Notes under the pieces: generated by a model | Database searches by the model: none | What the model was told of the DNA's origin: nothing | The model's input: the letters and a program-made list of their open reading frames with translations, nothing else | Assembly: GCA_027494035.1 (NCBI GenBank) | Contig: JAOSJQ010000001.1 | Span: forward strand, 2,604,001-2,668,000 | Source: UTCFX2 sp002050125 | Lineage (GTDB): Bacteria > Chloroflexota > Anaerolineae > Anaerolineales > UBA4823 | Reading direction: 5' to 3' | DNA: 64,000 nucleotides | Part shown: positions 25,871 to 34,892 of the stretch, piece after piece | How the letters are laid out: each line of letters begins with the position of its first letter | How positions within the stretch are numbered: the stretch's first letter is position 1 | Position numbers and translations under genes: made by a program

Positions 25871-27052
25871 ATGTCGGATCTATTTGCAAAATGTTATGAA
25901 TTTACCACCGCGAAAGAAGCCATTGCAGCCGGGATCTACCCCTATTTCATTCCATTGACCGGAAACGAAGGCACCGAAGCCAATTACCGCGGGCACCGCC
26001 TGATCATGTGCGGCTCGAACAACTATCTGGGGTTGACCACTCACCCCAAGGTGCGCCAGGCGGCGGAGGAAGCCATCCGCATGTATGGGACGAGCTGCAC
26101 CGGCTCGCGCTTTTTGAACGGCACGCTCGAAATGCACGAGCAGCTCGAGCACGAGCTGGCGGAATGGGTCGGCAAAGAAGCCGCGCTGGTGTTCTCCACC
26201 GGCATGCAGACCAACCTGGGCACGATCAGCGCGCTGATCGGGCGCACGGATGTAGTGATCCTCGATAAAGACGATCACGCTTCGATTGTGGACGGCGCCA
26301 AGCTGAGCTGGGGCGAGACCCGGCGCTTCCGCCACAACGACATGGCAGACCTGGAACATTGCCTCGCCTCCATCCCGGAAAAGAAGGGCAAGCTGGTGAT
26401 CGTGGACGGGCTTTACAGCATGGGCGGCGACATCGCCCCGCTGCCGGACATCGCCCGGCTGTGCAAGCAATATGGGGCGCGCCTGATGGTGGATGACGCG
26501 CATGCGATCGGCGTGCTGGGCGGCGGGCGCGGCACCGCAGCCCATTTCGGCATCACCGACCAGGTAGACCTGATCATGTCCACCTTCTCCAAATCATTTG
26601 CCTCGCTGGGCGGTTTCATCGCCGGCGATGAACCGGTGATCCATTACATCAAGCATTTTGCGCGCGCGTTGATCTTCAGCGCCAGCATCCCACCCTCCAA
26701 CGCCGCGGCAGCCCTGGCGGCGCTCGAAGTGATGCGCACCGAACCGGAGCGGATCGAGCGGCTGAACCAGATCGCCGAGTACATGTGCAATGCCTATCAG
26801 GCGCTGGGTTTTAACATCCTGGGTTCGACCACCCCGATCATCCCGATTCTGATCGGCGATACGATGAAGACGATCCTGACCTGGAAGATGGTCTTCGATG
26901 CGGGCGTGTTCGTCAACCCGGTGCTCAACCCGGCGGTTCCAGCCGGGCAGGAGTTGCTGCGCACCAGCTACATGGCGACGCATACCGACCAGCAGCTCGA
27001 AGAGGTGCTGGGAATCTTCGAAAAAGTGGGCAAACAGATGGAACTGATCTAA
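25871..27052 (+). CDS. spt: Serine palmitoyltransferase-like alpha-oxoamine synthase
   Basis: The 393-residue PLP enzyme has G-S-N-N-Y-L-G-L near residue 48, T-G-S-R-F-L-N-G-T-L-E-M-H, the cofactor-stacking His136 (D-D-H-A-S), Asp208/His211 in V-D-D-A-H-A-I-G, and Lys241 in T-F-S-K-S-F-A-S-L-G-G, the lysine forming the Schiff base. The S-K-S-F-A-S-L-G-G form is typical of bacterial and eukaryotic serine palmitoyltransferases, while AONS and KBL enzymes usually show a different stretch. It would condense serine with a fatty acyl-CoA (or acyl-ACP) to ketosphinganine. The adjacent reductase supports this. Glycine C-acetyltransferase or AONS remains the alternative. Confidence 0.87.
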   Translation: MSDLFAKCYEFTTAKEAIAAGIYPYFIPLTGNEGTEANYRGHRLIMCGSNNYLGLTTHPKVRQAAEEAIRMYGTSCTGSRFLNGTLEMHEQLEHELAEWVGKEAALVFSTGMQTNLGTISALIGRTDVVILDKDDHASIVDGAKLSWGETRRFRHNDMADLEHCLASIPEKKGKLVIVDGLYSMGGDIAPLPDIARLCKQYGARLMVDDAHAIGVLGGGRGTAAHFGITDQVDLIMSTFSKSFASLGGFIAGDEPVIHYIKHFARALIFSASIPPSNAAAALAALEVMRTEPERIERLNQIAEYMCNAYQALGFNILGSTTPIIPILIGDTMKTILTWKMVFDAGVFVNPVLNPAVPAGQELLRTSYMATHTDQQLEEVLGIFEKVGKQMELI

Positions 27053-27107
27053 TCAATTTAGCGTTAATTTATCCATATACATCTTGCATACACAGGAGAA
27101 CGGTAGC

Positions 27108-28565
27108 ATGGAGAAGAGGCATTTCCTAAAGGTAGTACCAGCGGTTTTGGCGCTTATGGCGGCGGCGCTGGCGTGCAATTTCTCGGTGAGCACCGCCAAG
27201 GTCGAGAACCTGCGCCTGGCGAGCGACAAGGCTGGCGTCAACCAGGTGACCACCTTCGCTCAGGAGGATAATTTTTACCTGCTCGGCGAACTTAAAAACG
27301 CCCCCAACGACACCAAACTCAAGGCAACCTGGATTGCGGTGGACGCGCAGAACGCCGATCCAAACACCACCATTGAAGAGACCGAACTGGAGACCGGCAG
27401 CGGGACGTTCACGTTTTCGCTCGAAAAGAACATGCCGCTCTGGCCCCCCGGCAGCTACCGGGTGGACCTGTACATGAGCGATGAACTGAACCAGTCGCTC
27501 GATTTCACGGTCGAGCAGACCGTCGAGGCGGAGCTCTCGGGGTTGAGCCTGGCGCTCGACGCCGGCGGCAGCCAGCCGACCAGCCTCTTCCCGCCCGAAG
27601 CGCAGGTCTTTTTGACCGGCGAACTGGCAAACGCCGCCAATGGCACGCCCGTGCGGGTGGTGTGGAGCGCGACCAAGCTGCTGGAAGCGCAGACGCCCGC
27701 CGGCGCCGTGGCGCTCACCCAGGGCGTGATCTCCGAGGACGAACAGGCGTTTGACAACGGACCGATCTCCTTCAACCTCAAAAAAGAGGGCGGCTTGTGG
27801 CCCCTCGGGGAGTACAGCGCGGACGTCTATCTGAACGGGGCGCTGGTCGATACGCTGCCTTTCGAGGTCGAGGGCGCGCCCCCCGCAGCCCCTACAGCCG
27901 TAGAACCCGCATCCGAGGCGGCGGTGACCGGCGTCTTCCTGGCGCGCGATAAAAATGGCGACCAGGATACCAACGTCTTCAACCCGGCGGAGGTGATTTT
28001 CCTGCTGGGCACGATCCAAAATGCGCCCGAAGGGGCTCAGATGGAGGCGGTCTGGATGGCGGAGAACGTGGAAGGCTACCAGCCGAACGACGTGATCTCT
28101 ACCCCCCAGATGTTCGATTTCGCCGAAGGCGATTTTTCGATCAGCCTGACCAGCAACGCCGGAGCCTGGACCAAGGGACAGTACAAGGTGGATCTGATGC
28201 TCAACGGGGTGACGGTGGAGACGCGCCGCTACCTGGTGACCGATATCAAGGTCATCAACCCATTCATGGCAACCGACGACACGGGCGAGACGCGCATCAC
28301 GGTCTATGGAACCGCGCAGCCGTTCTTTGTGCATTTCACGCTGGGCAACGCCCCGGCGGACACCCGCATCACGACCAAATGGTTCAAGGTGGGCGCGCAG
28401 GCTGGCGATTACACGTCGATCAACACGAGCGATTACACCTTTGCGTCCGGCGATTATTACGTCAGGCTACAATCGAACAGCGGCGTCTGGGAAACCGGCG
28501 ATTACGTGGTGGATCTTTTCCTGCAGGATTACTTCGTTACCTCGGTGTACTTCGAGGTGCAGTAA
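27108..28565 (+). CDS. Lipoprotein with four tandem beta-sandwich repeats
   Basis: The start ATG 27108 follows AGGAGA. The signal M-E-K-R-H-F-L-K ends with the lipobox A-L-A-C at Cys23. Four repeats of about 100-110 residues follow, each with a V-F-L/F-Y-L-L-G or F-V-H-F-x-L-x-N-A-P/N-A start, an A-V-W/T-W-I/K-W-F strand, and a closing G-x-Y-x-V-D-L-Y/M-L-N/Q-D/G phrase. Each closes on W-P/W-T/W-E preceding the final strand (for example L-W-P-P-G-S-Y-R-V-D-L-Y). A Pro/Ala linker separates repeats 2 and 3. The protein is anchored outside the membrane; the ligand is unknown. It has 485 residues. Confidence 0.8.
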   Translation: MEKRHFLKVVPAVLALMAAALACNFSVSTAKVENLRLASDKAGVNQVTTFAQEDNFYLLGELKNAPNDTKLKATWIAVDAQNADPNTTIEETELETGSGTFTFSLEKNMPLWPPGSYRVDLYMSDELNQSLDFTVEQTVEAELSGLSLALDAGGSQPTSLFPPEAQVFLTGELANAANGTPVRVVWSATKLLEAQTPAGAVALTQGVISEDEQAFDNGPISFNLKKEGGLWPLGEYSADVYLNGALVDTLPFEVEGAPPAAPTAVEPASEAAVTGVFLARDKNGDQDTNVFNPAEVIFLLGTIQNAPEGAQMEAVWMAENVEGYQPNDVISTPQMFDFAEGDFSISLTSNAGAWTKGQYKVDLMLNGVTVETRRYLVTDIKVINPFMATDDTGETRITVYGTAQPFFVHFTLGNAPADTRITTKWFKVGAQAGDYTSINTSDYTFASGDYYVRLQSNSGVWETGDYVVDLFLQDYFVTSVYFEVQ

Positions 28566-28589
28566 GCCTGGGAAATTTTGATCCGCAAA

Positions 28590-28614
28590 CCCCGCCTCGC
28601 TATATCAGGCGGGG
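28590..28614 (+). other. Hairpin after the lipoprotein gene
   Basis: CCCCGCCT (28590-28597) pairs with AGGCGGGG (28607-28614) across a 9-base loop. There is no T run, so it is more likely a processing or partial terminator structure between this gene and the carboxypeptidase. Confidence 0.4.
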
Positions 28615-28653
28615 GCTAGCCGCCGGACGGCGCGGGTTGTAAGGAGGACCGGC

Positions 28654-30156
28654 ATGGAAGCGCAGGATAACGAGGAAACCAAGCAAACCAAGAAAGAACC
28701 ACCGGCAGAACCCCCCAAGGATCAACTGGTGGTCACGCGGCATTCGATCCAGATCGACAAGCGCACCATCCCCTACACGGTGACGTGCGGGACGATCGTG
28801 CTCAAGGAGGAAGCGCATAAAAAGGGCGAAAAAGAGGGCGAGTTCGAAGGCGAACAGCCGCGGGCGCAGATCTTTTTCATCGCCTACACCCGCGAGGATG
28901 CGCCGGATGCCAGCACGCGCCCGTTGACCTTCTCGTTCAACGGCGGACCCGGGTCGTCGTCGGTGTGGCTGCACCTGGGGGCGCTGGGACCGCGGCGGGT
29001 CGAGATGGGCGACGCCGGGGCGCTGCTGCCGCCGCCCTACCGGCTGGAGGACAACGCCTGGTCGCTGTTGGACGTGACCGACCTGGTGTTTATCGATCCG
29101 GTGAGCACCGGCTACAGCCGCGCGGTGGCGGGCGAAAAACCCAAGCAATTTCACGGTTTCAAGCGCGACATCGAATCGGTTGGCGATTTCATCCGGCTGT
29201 ACGCCACGCGCTACCAGCGCTGGAACTCGCCCAAGTTTCTGATCGGCGAGAGCTACGGCACCACCCGCGCCGCCGGGCTTTCCGGCTACCTGCAGGAACG
29301 CCACGGCATGTACCTGAACGGGCTGATGCTGGTCTCGGCGGTGCTCAACTTCCAGACGCTGGAGTTCGACCCGGGCAACGAGCTGCCCTACCTGCTTTTC
29401 CTGCCGACCTACACCGCGACCGCCTGGTATCACCAGCGGCTGGCGCCAGACCTGCAGGCGCAGCCGTTGAGCGCGGTGCTGGCGGGCGTGCGCAAGTTTG
29501 CGCAGGACGAATACAGCCTGGCGCTGCTGAAGGGCGACGCCCTCGCAGGGGCAGAGCGCCGGCGGATCGCGCGCAAACTCAGCCGCTGGACCGGGCTGAC
29601 CGCGGATTACATCGAGCGCGCCAACCTGCGCATCGAAATCTTCCGCTTCACCAAGGAGTTGCTGCGCGGCGAACGCCGCACTGTCGGGCGGCTGGACAGT
29701 CGTTTCAAGGGGATCGACCGCGACGCCGCTGGCGAAATGTTCGAGCGTGATCCGAGCATGTCTGCCATATTGGGACCGTATGCGACCGCGTTCAACCACT
29801 ATGTGCGCTCCGAACTGAACTATGAGAGCGACCTGCCCTACGAGACGCTCACCTCATTGTTCCACACCTGGTCGTACGCCGAGCATGAAAACCGCTACGT
29901 GGACGTCGCCGAGACGCTGCGTCAGGCGGTCAACGCCAACCCGGCGCTGCAGGTGTTGGTGGCGAACGGCTTTTACGACCTGGCGACGCCCTTCTATGCA
30001 ACCGAATACACCGTGAACCACCTGGCGCTCGAACCGAGCCTGCGATCCAACCTGCAGATGAAATACTACGCGGCGGGGCACATGATGTACGTGCACCAGC
30101 CCTCGCTCGCCCAGCTCAAAACCGACCTGGCGGAGTTCATCCGCCAGAGCGCCTGA
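28654..30156 (+). CDS. Peptidase S10 family serine carboxypeptidase
   Basis: The 500-residue protein contains F-N-G-G-P-G-S-S-S near residue 95, the oxyanion region of S10 enzymes, the nucleophile Ser200 in G-E-S-Y-G, a catalytic Asp in N-G-F-Y-D-L-A-T-P-F, and the His in A-A-G-H-M-M-Y. These are the complete catalytic triad of serine carboxypeptidases. An N-terminal Lys/Glu/Pro-rich region (residues 1-25) precedes the catalytic domain; no signal peptide is evident, so it may be cytoplasmic. The enzyme would release C-terminal residues from peptides. RBS: AAGGAGG. A terminator follows the stop. Confidence 0.92.
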   Translation: MEAQDNEETKQTKKEPPAEPPKDQLVVTRHSIQIDKRTIPYTVTCGTIVLKEEAHKKGEKEGEFEGEQPRAQIFFIAYTREDAPDASTRPLTFSFNGGPGSSSVWLHLGALGPRRVEMGDAGALLPPPYRLEDNAWSLLDVTDLVFIDPVSTGYSRAVAGEKPKQFHGFKRDIESVGDFIRLYATRYQRWNSPKFLIGESYGTTRAAGLSGYLQERHGMYLNGLMLVSAVLNFQTLEFDPGNELPYLLFLPTYTATAWYHQRLAPDLQAQPLSAVLAGVRKFAQDEYSLALLKGDALAGAERRRIARKLSRWTGLTADYIERANLRIEIFRFTKELLRGERRTVGRLDSRFKGIDRDAAGEMFERDPSMSAILGPYATAFNHYVRSELNYESDLPYETLTSLFHTWSYAEHENRYVDVAETLRQAVNANPALQVLVANGFYDLATPFYATEYTVNHLALEPSLRSNLQMKYYAAGHMMYVHQPSLAQLKTDLAEFIRQSA

Positions 30157-30173
30157 AAATAGATATGGAAAAT

Positions 30174-30202
30174 AAAAAAGCGGCGTCCAGCGCCGCTTTT
30201 TT
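30174..30202. terminator. Bidirectional terminator
   Basis: AAAAAAGCGGCG / CGCCGCTTTTTT forms a perfect 12-bp stem with loop TCCAG. It lies between the convergent carboxypeptidase and pseudokinase genes and would stop transcription from both sides. Confidence 0.92.
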
Positions 30203-30231
30203 ATTTAACTTTTTTCCCCAAAGCCCAGCCG

Positions 30232-31882
30232 CTATTTCACCGTGATGGTGATGTCGTCGTCCACCATGACCTGCTTCTCGTCGATGCATTGCGACTGGAA
30301 GGGATCCAGACAGAAGCGGAACAGGTGCTGCCCGTAGGGGATGTTCAGATACCAGATGTACTTTCCCGGCGGGATCGCGTCCGAAGCCCCATCAGCGCGC
30401 CGTCGCGGAACGCGTAGATCGGGTTCGGGCTGTTGTTGCGGATGGTGACCCGAAAGGCGGATTTGGCGGGCGTGTCGGTGGGCGGAGGCGGCAGGGTCGG
30501 CGGAGGCAGTTCGGTCGGCGGCGGGGGCGGTTCGGTTGGCGGCAGCAGCTCGGTTGGCGGCAGGAGCGCTTCGGTGGGGGGACCACGATGGGCGGTAGCG
30601 TGGGCGCGGGCGTATCCGTGGGGGTCGCAGCGAGCGTGGCGGTTGGTGTGGCGGTGGGGCTGCCAAAGACCTCCCGCAGCAGCGGCAGGCTGGCGACCAG
30701 CCCGATTGCCCCGCAGACCAGCAAGCCCACCACGAACAGACCGATGACTGGCAGCAGCCAGGCTGGACGCCCCGGCTTTTCAGCCGCCGGGACTGCGCCG
30801 ATGTAGGGCGGCGGCGGATATTCCGGCGGGTACGCCGCGTAGGCGGGCGCGCCCGAAATCGCCTGTCCGCCCGGATAGCCCGCATCGACCGCGGGGTAAA
30901 CCTCGGTGGGCGCGGCTGGCGGCGCGGCGCGCTCGGTGGCAAACTGCGGCGGCGGCGCGACGACCTGGGTGGGGGCGGCTGCCTCGCCGCCGGGGCGGCT
31001 GCCCAGCCGCAGCGGGATCTGCGTCGGGCTGGAGCCGAGCACCGCGCTGCACACCTCGAGCATCTCCAGGGCGCTCTGATAGCGCTGTTTGGGGTCCTTA
31101 GCGAGGGCGGTCTGGATGGTTTTGGAGAGACCGCCCGGCAGCGCCGGGTTGAACTGGTCCATGTCCGGGGGCGCCTGGGTCAGGTGCGCTTCGCGCAGGC
31201 GGCTGACGAGCGCCGGGTTGTGCTCGGCGTGGGCAGACGGGACGCCCAGGAAGGGGTGCACGCCGGTCGCCAGCTCGTAGAACAGCACCCCCTGGGCGTA
31301 CACGTCGGTGGTGGGGTACACCCGCTCGCCGCGCAATTGCTCGGGCGCCTGGCAGAACGGCGGACCGAACACGCCGGTGAGCGTCATCGGCTTGTCGGCG
31401 AGGCGCGCAAACCCGAAGTTGCCGAGCATGATCGAGCCGTCGCGCCCGACCTGGATGTTGGCAAAATCGAGCGTGGCGTGCACCAGCCCGAAACCGTGCA
31501 TGTACTCCAGCGCGGTCGCCAGCGCCTTGAGGTAGATCAGCGCTTCGGGCAGCGGGCGGGGCTTGCCCTCCCCCTGGTACAGCAGTTGCGCCAGGCTGGG
31601 TCCCTCGAAGAATTTTTCGACCATGAAGCTGCGCCCCTGATCTTCGTAAAGCCCGTAGAAAGGGATCACGTTGGGGTGATCGATGGTTTGCAGGGTGAGG
31701 TTCTTCTGCTGGAAGCACAGCACCGTGTCGTCCGCCTGGATCGGCGTGGCATAGGCTTTGATGAGCAGCGGCAGCCCGCGTTTGAGATCGTAGCCGCGGT
31801 AACGCGCGACCGTCGCGCCGCGGTAAAGCAATTCGTCCACCCTGAAGCGATTCAGTAACAGGCTGCCCGCGATGTTTTCCAT
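30232..31882 (-). CDS. Membrane-anchored pseudokinase of the Ser/Thr kinase fold (two frameshifts)
   Basis: Residues 10-280 read as a protein kinase fold: L-L-I-K-A-Y with the ATP lysine at 42, a helical G-L-V-H-A-T-L-D-F-A-N loop (residues 133-142), G-N-F-G (154-157) and the A-P-E-Q-L-R motif. The catalytic Asp of HRD is Thr137 and the Asp of DFG is Asn155, so phosphotransfer is unlikely. After a Pro-rich segment comes one membrane helix (about 375-397), a Thr/Pro linker and a C-terminal beta-type domain (ending D-D-D-I-T-I-T-V-K). Frame breaks near 30577 (C6 run) and 30387 (G4 run) are explained by one missing base each. It probably senses or scaffolds; the binding partner is unknown. Confidence 0.85.
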
Positions 31883-31935
31883 GCCGTTCTTCTCCTCCGA
31901 CGCTGGGGGTTAATCGTGGATTAATTGTACCGCGT

Positions 31936-33384
31936 TCAGTGGCGCGTGCGGGCGATGATCCACGCCAGCAGCGCCATGCCGGGCAGCATGAGCAGCGGGA
32001 TGAGCGCCAAATCCGCCGAGCGGATCGGCGCAGGGGGCGGCGCGGCGGCGGGCGCGTAGGATTCGGCGCGCTCGCGCTCGATCCAACTGCTGGCGAGCTG
32101 CTCGATCTCCGCCGGGTTTTGCGCCGCCCATTGATCGACCTGGTTTTGCAGTTCGCCCTTCTGCTGGCTGAGGCGGAAGGGCAGCACCACCGCGCGGATG
32201 CGCACGGGTTTGGCTTGGTAGAGCTTGCCGGCATGGTCGATCCCCAGGCGGATGACCACCGGGACGATGCCGGAGCGCTCGGGGATGATCAGACTGGACT
32301 GGAGCGCGGCGGTCTCACCCGGCGGGACGTCCTCGGCAAGGTCGAGCCGCTGTTCGTATTCGAGGCGCTCGGTCTGCAAGACGAAATGGGTTGTGGCGGG
32401 GGTCCAGGTGAGCACGCCGGTGTTGGCGATCTGCAGCTCGACCGGCAGGCGCTCGCCTTCGAGGATGACGGGCCAGTCGGAGTGGGCGCTGACCTCCAGC
32501 GCGATCGGCGGGGGCGTGCCGGCGATCACCGCGATGGCGGAGGGGATCGGGCGGTCGGAACGGATGTGCCAGCCGCTGCGGCAGATGAGCTGGGTGGAGC
32601 CGCCGCCGTCGAGCATCATGATCTTATCCGCGCCGAAGAGGCGCAGTGTCTCCGCCGCGCCGCTCTGGCGGGCGGTGAGCGTGTTGAAGATCAGCACGGT
32701 TTCGAAGCTGCCGTCGCGGTCGCGGTCGTCCAGCCCGATGAACGTGCGCCCCACGCTGAACTTGGCGCGCTTGTTGGCGTTTTCGGTCAGCCCGCCGATG
32801 GCGTTAGGGGCGCTCGCGCCGTAGAGCGCGTCCTGATCCAGCTCTACGATGTCCGCCTGGTTCTCCCAAAGCTGGAGGATGAGCTTCTCCCCGACGTAGG
32901 TGTCGATGCCCCAGCCGTCGCTGACCACCACCCCGTCCACCTTGAGCGGGAACGCCAGGCGGGTGGGGTATTCGGGCATGTAGAAGAACTGCCCGTTGGT
33001 GGCGCAAAACGCGTTCGCGTCCTGCGCCTGGACGGCGCCCCAGTAGGTTTGGATCGGCACGGAGGTGAGGCTCGGGTCGGCGCCGCCGTACACGCCTTTG
33101 TGCTCGCGCAAGTCCACCAGGTCGCCGTGCAGCAATTCGAGGCGCGCGCCCTGGCTCAGGTCGATGACCTGCACGAAATCCGGGCTGCCGTTGGGGTAGT
33201 CCTTGCGGTAGAGCTGCACGCCCAGCGCGTGATCGACGTAATAGAACCCCTCGGGGACTTCGGGCGGCAGCGTGGGGGTGGGGGTCTGGGCGCGGGCGGC
33301 GCGCGGCGCGGCGAACAGCGCCAGCAGCAGCAGGATGATCGCTCCGGCGAGGCGCGCCGCGGAAAGGGTGGAAGACAGTCTCAT
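31936..33384 (-). CDS. Secreted phosphodiester glycosidase (NAGPA-like) family protein with C-terminal membrane anchor
   Basis: The start ATG 33384 gives 482 residues with a signal peptide (hydrophobic core L-A-G-A-I-I-L-L-L-L-A-L-F, cleavage near A-R-A-Q). Residues 80-290 contain N-G-Q-F-F and L-D-G-G-G-S-T-Q-L, hallmarks of the NAGPA/phosphodiester glycosidase fold. A beta-sandwich of CARDB type (about 310-400) follows, then a helix-turn region and a terminal membrane span (about 458-475). It would act on glycan phosphodiesters outside the cell, though only the family is supported. It is divergent from the AT-rich island and is transcribed from a consensus promoter. The only downstream gene close by on this strand is the pseudokinase, 53 bases away, which may share its operon. 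Confidence 0.83.
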   Translation of the reverse strand: MRLSSTLSAARLAGAIILLLLALFAAPRAARAQTPTPTLPPEVPEGFYYVDHALGVQLYRKDYPNGSPDFVQVIDLSQGARLELLHGDLVDLREHKGVYGGADPSLTSVPIQTYWGAVQAQDANAFCATNGQFFYMPEYPTRLAFPLKVDGVVVSDGWGIDTYVGEKLILQLWENQADIVELDQDALYGASAPNAIGGLTENANKRAKFSVGRTFIGLDDRDRDGSFETVLIFNTLTARQSGAAETLRLFGADKIMMLDGGGSTQLICRSGWHIRSDRPIPSAIAVIAGTPPPIALEVSAHSDWPVILEGERLPVELQIANTGVLTWTPATTHFVLQTERLEYEQRLDLAEDVPPGETAALQSSLIIPERSGIVPVVIRLGIDHAGKLYQAKPVRIRAVVLPFRLSQQKGELQNQVDQWAAQNPAEIEQLASSWIERERAESYAPAAAPPPAPIRSADLALIPLLMLPGMALLAWIIARTRH

Positions 33385-33391
33385 TTTTCTC

Positions 33392-33420
33392 AATGTACAA
33401 TAGTTGCCGGTTCCTGTCAA
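33392..33420 (-). promoter_or_regulatory. Consensus promoter giving a leaderless mRNA
   Basis: Read on the minus strand, TTGACA (33415-33420), a 17-base spacer and TACATT (33392-33397) precede the ATG by only 7 bases. The transcription start should fall at the ATG, so the glycosidase mRNA lacks a 5' leader. Confidence 0.75.
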
Positions 33421-33604
33421 GCCGGCGTCAGGTATATAATAGCACATGTGTTCTAATAAATATAGGGGGTAGTTGATCGATAGTGTATTTTCGTTCAGGG
33501 GTGATACACTGCCAATTACTAGCCAGTGGCATTATTGTGAAAACCACTGAAAGTAACCTGCATGCAAAACTCATCATTAAATTGGAAGCATAAGCAGGAA
33601 ATTA

Positions 33605-33829
33605 ATGGAAAATCAAAGGTCAAAAACTGTCAGCAAAGAAGTATTATTAATGGCGCTTACTTTATACTTCCTTTCTGAGAGAAAACATAACGTCGAACAG
33701 TTAAGTGATAAATTTAAGCCGTTAGGCGAAGATTTTGATATGAACGTTTTATTGGCTGGTTTGTTAGAAAGAAATTATATTGAGCAAGAAGACGACTACT
33801 ATAAATTAAGAATAGAATCGTTGTTTTGA
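33605..33829 (+). CDS. Small AT-rich hypothetical protein
   Basis: This 74-residue acidic and basic protein (E-V-L-L-M-A-L-T-L-Y-F-L and E-Q-E-D-D-Y-Y-K-L-R) resembles a small helical or winged-helix module; no family is recognised. Its low GC and its position 12 bases before the methyltransferase suggest it belongs with it on a transferred segment. A Lys/Glu-rich composition sets it apart from neighbours. An RBS (GCAGGAAA) precedes ATG 33605. Confidence 0.6.
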   Translation: MENQRSKTVSKEVLLMALTLYFLSERKHNVEQLSDKFKPLGEDFDMNVLLAGLLERNYIEQEDDYYKLRIESLF

Positions 33830-33841
33830 TTTGGAGTATAA

Positions 33842-34711
33842 ATGACGAGCGAGATAATTAGAGATAATTGCACGGACTACTTAAAAAAATACGATGGTCA
33901 AAAGATAGATTTAACTTTTCTTGACCCTCCTTTCAACCAGGCTAAAGAGTATCGTAATCATGATGATGATATGCCTCACCAAGAATATTGGGATTGGATG
34001 ACTTTGATTTGCAAATTGGTATATCAGAATTCTTCTTCGGGCGCGGCAATCTATTTCATGCAAAGAGAGAAAAACGCTCAATATGTATTAAGAGCGCTTG
34101 AAATATCGGGCTGGACATTCCAAAACTTGATTATCTGGAAAAAGAAAACATCTGCTGTGCCGATAAAACATAGCTACGGAAAACATTATCAAATTATTGC
34201 CTATGCTATCAAAGGAGCAAAACCACGCGTATTCAACAAACTGCGCATCGACCCCCCTTTACTTGTTACAGATAAATACCAGCGTCAAAACGGTATGTAT
34301 GTTACCGATGTTTGGGACGATATCCGAGAATTAACTTCTGGATATTTTGCAGGTGACGAGCCATTAAGGTTTGATTCGGGAGAAAGGGCACACAAGCAAC
34401 AAGCGCCCGTGCATTTACTTTTGAGAATTTTGTTATCTTCTTCAAATATGGGCGATTTAGTTCTTGACCCATTTGCTGGTACAGGCACTACACTAGTAGT
34501 AGCACAACAATTAAACCGAAACTCAATTGGCGTAGAGATAGACGATGTGAATTACAATTTAATCAAAGATAGAATGTCTGAGATTAAACAAAGCGATGAC
34601 GTTTCAAAATTCTATAATTATTATAGATATACGGAGCGTCTTGAAGAAGTTTGGAGCAAGCGCGTGTTAGATGTTTCTGAAAAGAAAGTAGAACAGCTTG
34701 GTTTAATATAG
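33842..34711 (+). CDS. DNA N-4/N-6 methyltransferase (beta class), AT-rich
   Basis: The catalytic motif IV D-P-P-F (T-F-L-D-P-P-F-N-Q) is near residue 28 and the S-adenosylmethionine motif V-L-D-P-F-A-G-T-G-T-T is near residue 207, so the order is catalytic motif first, as in beta-class enzymes. It methylates adenine N6 or cytosine N4 in DNA. The 289-residue length is normal. Its codon use is strongly AT-rich, unlike flanking genes. No restriction endonuclease is adjacent, so it is either an orphan methyltransferase or the remnant of a restriction-modification system. The stop is followed by about 180 AT-rich bases without a gene. Confidence 0.9.
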   Translation: MTSEIIRDNCTDYLKKYDGQKIDLTFLDPPFNQAKEYRNHDDDMPHQEYWDWMTLICKLVYQNSSSGAAIYFMQREKNAQYVLRALEISGWTFQNLIIWKKKTSAVPIKHSYGKHYQIIAYAIKGAKPRVFNKLRIDPPLLVTDKYQRQNGMYVTDVWDDIRELTSGYFAGDEPLRFDSGERAHKQQAPVHLLLRILLSSSNMGDLVLDPFAGTGTTLVVAQQLNRNSIGVEIDDVNYNLIKDRMSEIKQSDDVSKFYNYYRYTERLEEVWSKRVLDVSEKKVEQLGLI

Positions 34712-34844
34712 TTTCGATAAAGGCAAAAACGCGCCTAACACCGCGTGCGCCTGACGCGTGAATCTCTGCACCATTTTCGACCATCTTCCTCGCCTTAAGC
34801 AGCCCCAACTGACAGGAACAAAACTTGCGCCCCCGCGCATTCAC

Positions 34845-34867
34845 TCAGCGCGGAGGCGCTGATTTAT
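34845..34867. terminator. Possible terminator at the end of the AT-rich island
   Basis: TCAGCGC (34845-34851) pairs with GCGCTGA (34856-34862) around GGAG and is followed by TTTATTT. It lies between convergent methyltransferase and GH13 genes. Confidence 0.5.
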
Positions 34868-34892
34868 TTCACAGACGGAAAAACCAACAAAC

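Noticed and set aside
34735..34780. Sequence resembling half of an integron attC site (GCGCCTAACACCGCG)
   Set aside because: It has a G-C-C-T-A-A-C start, but no matching right-hand G-T-T-R-R-R-Y core or integrase was found nearby.
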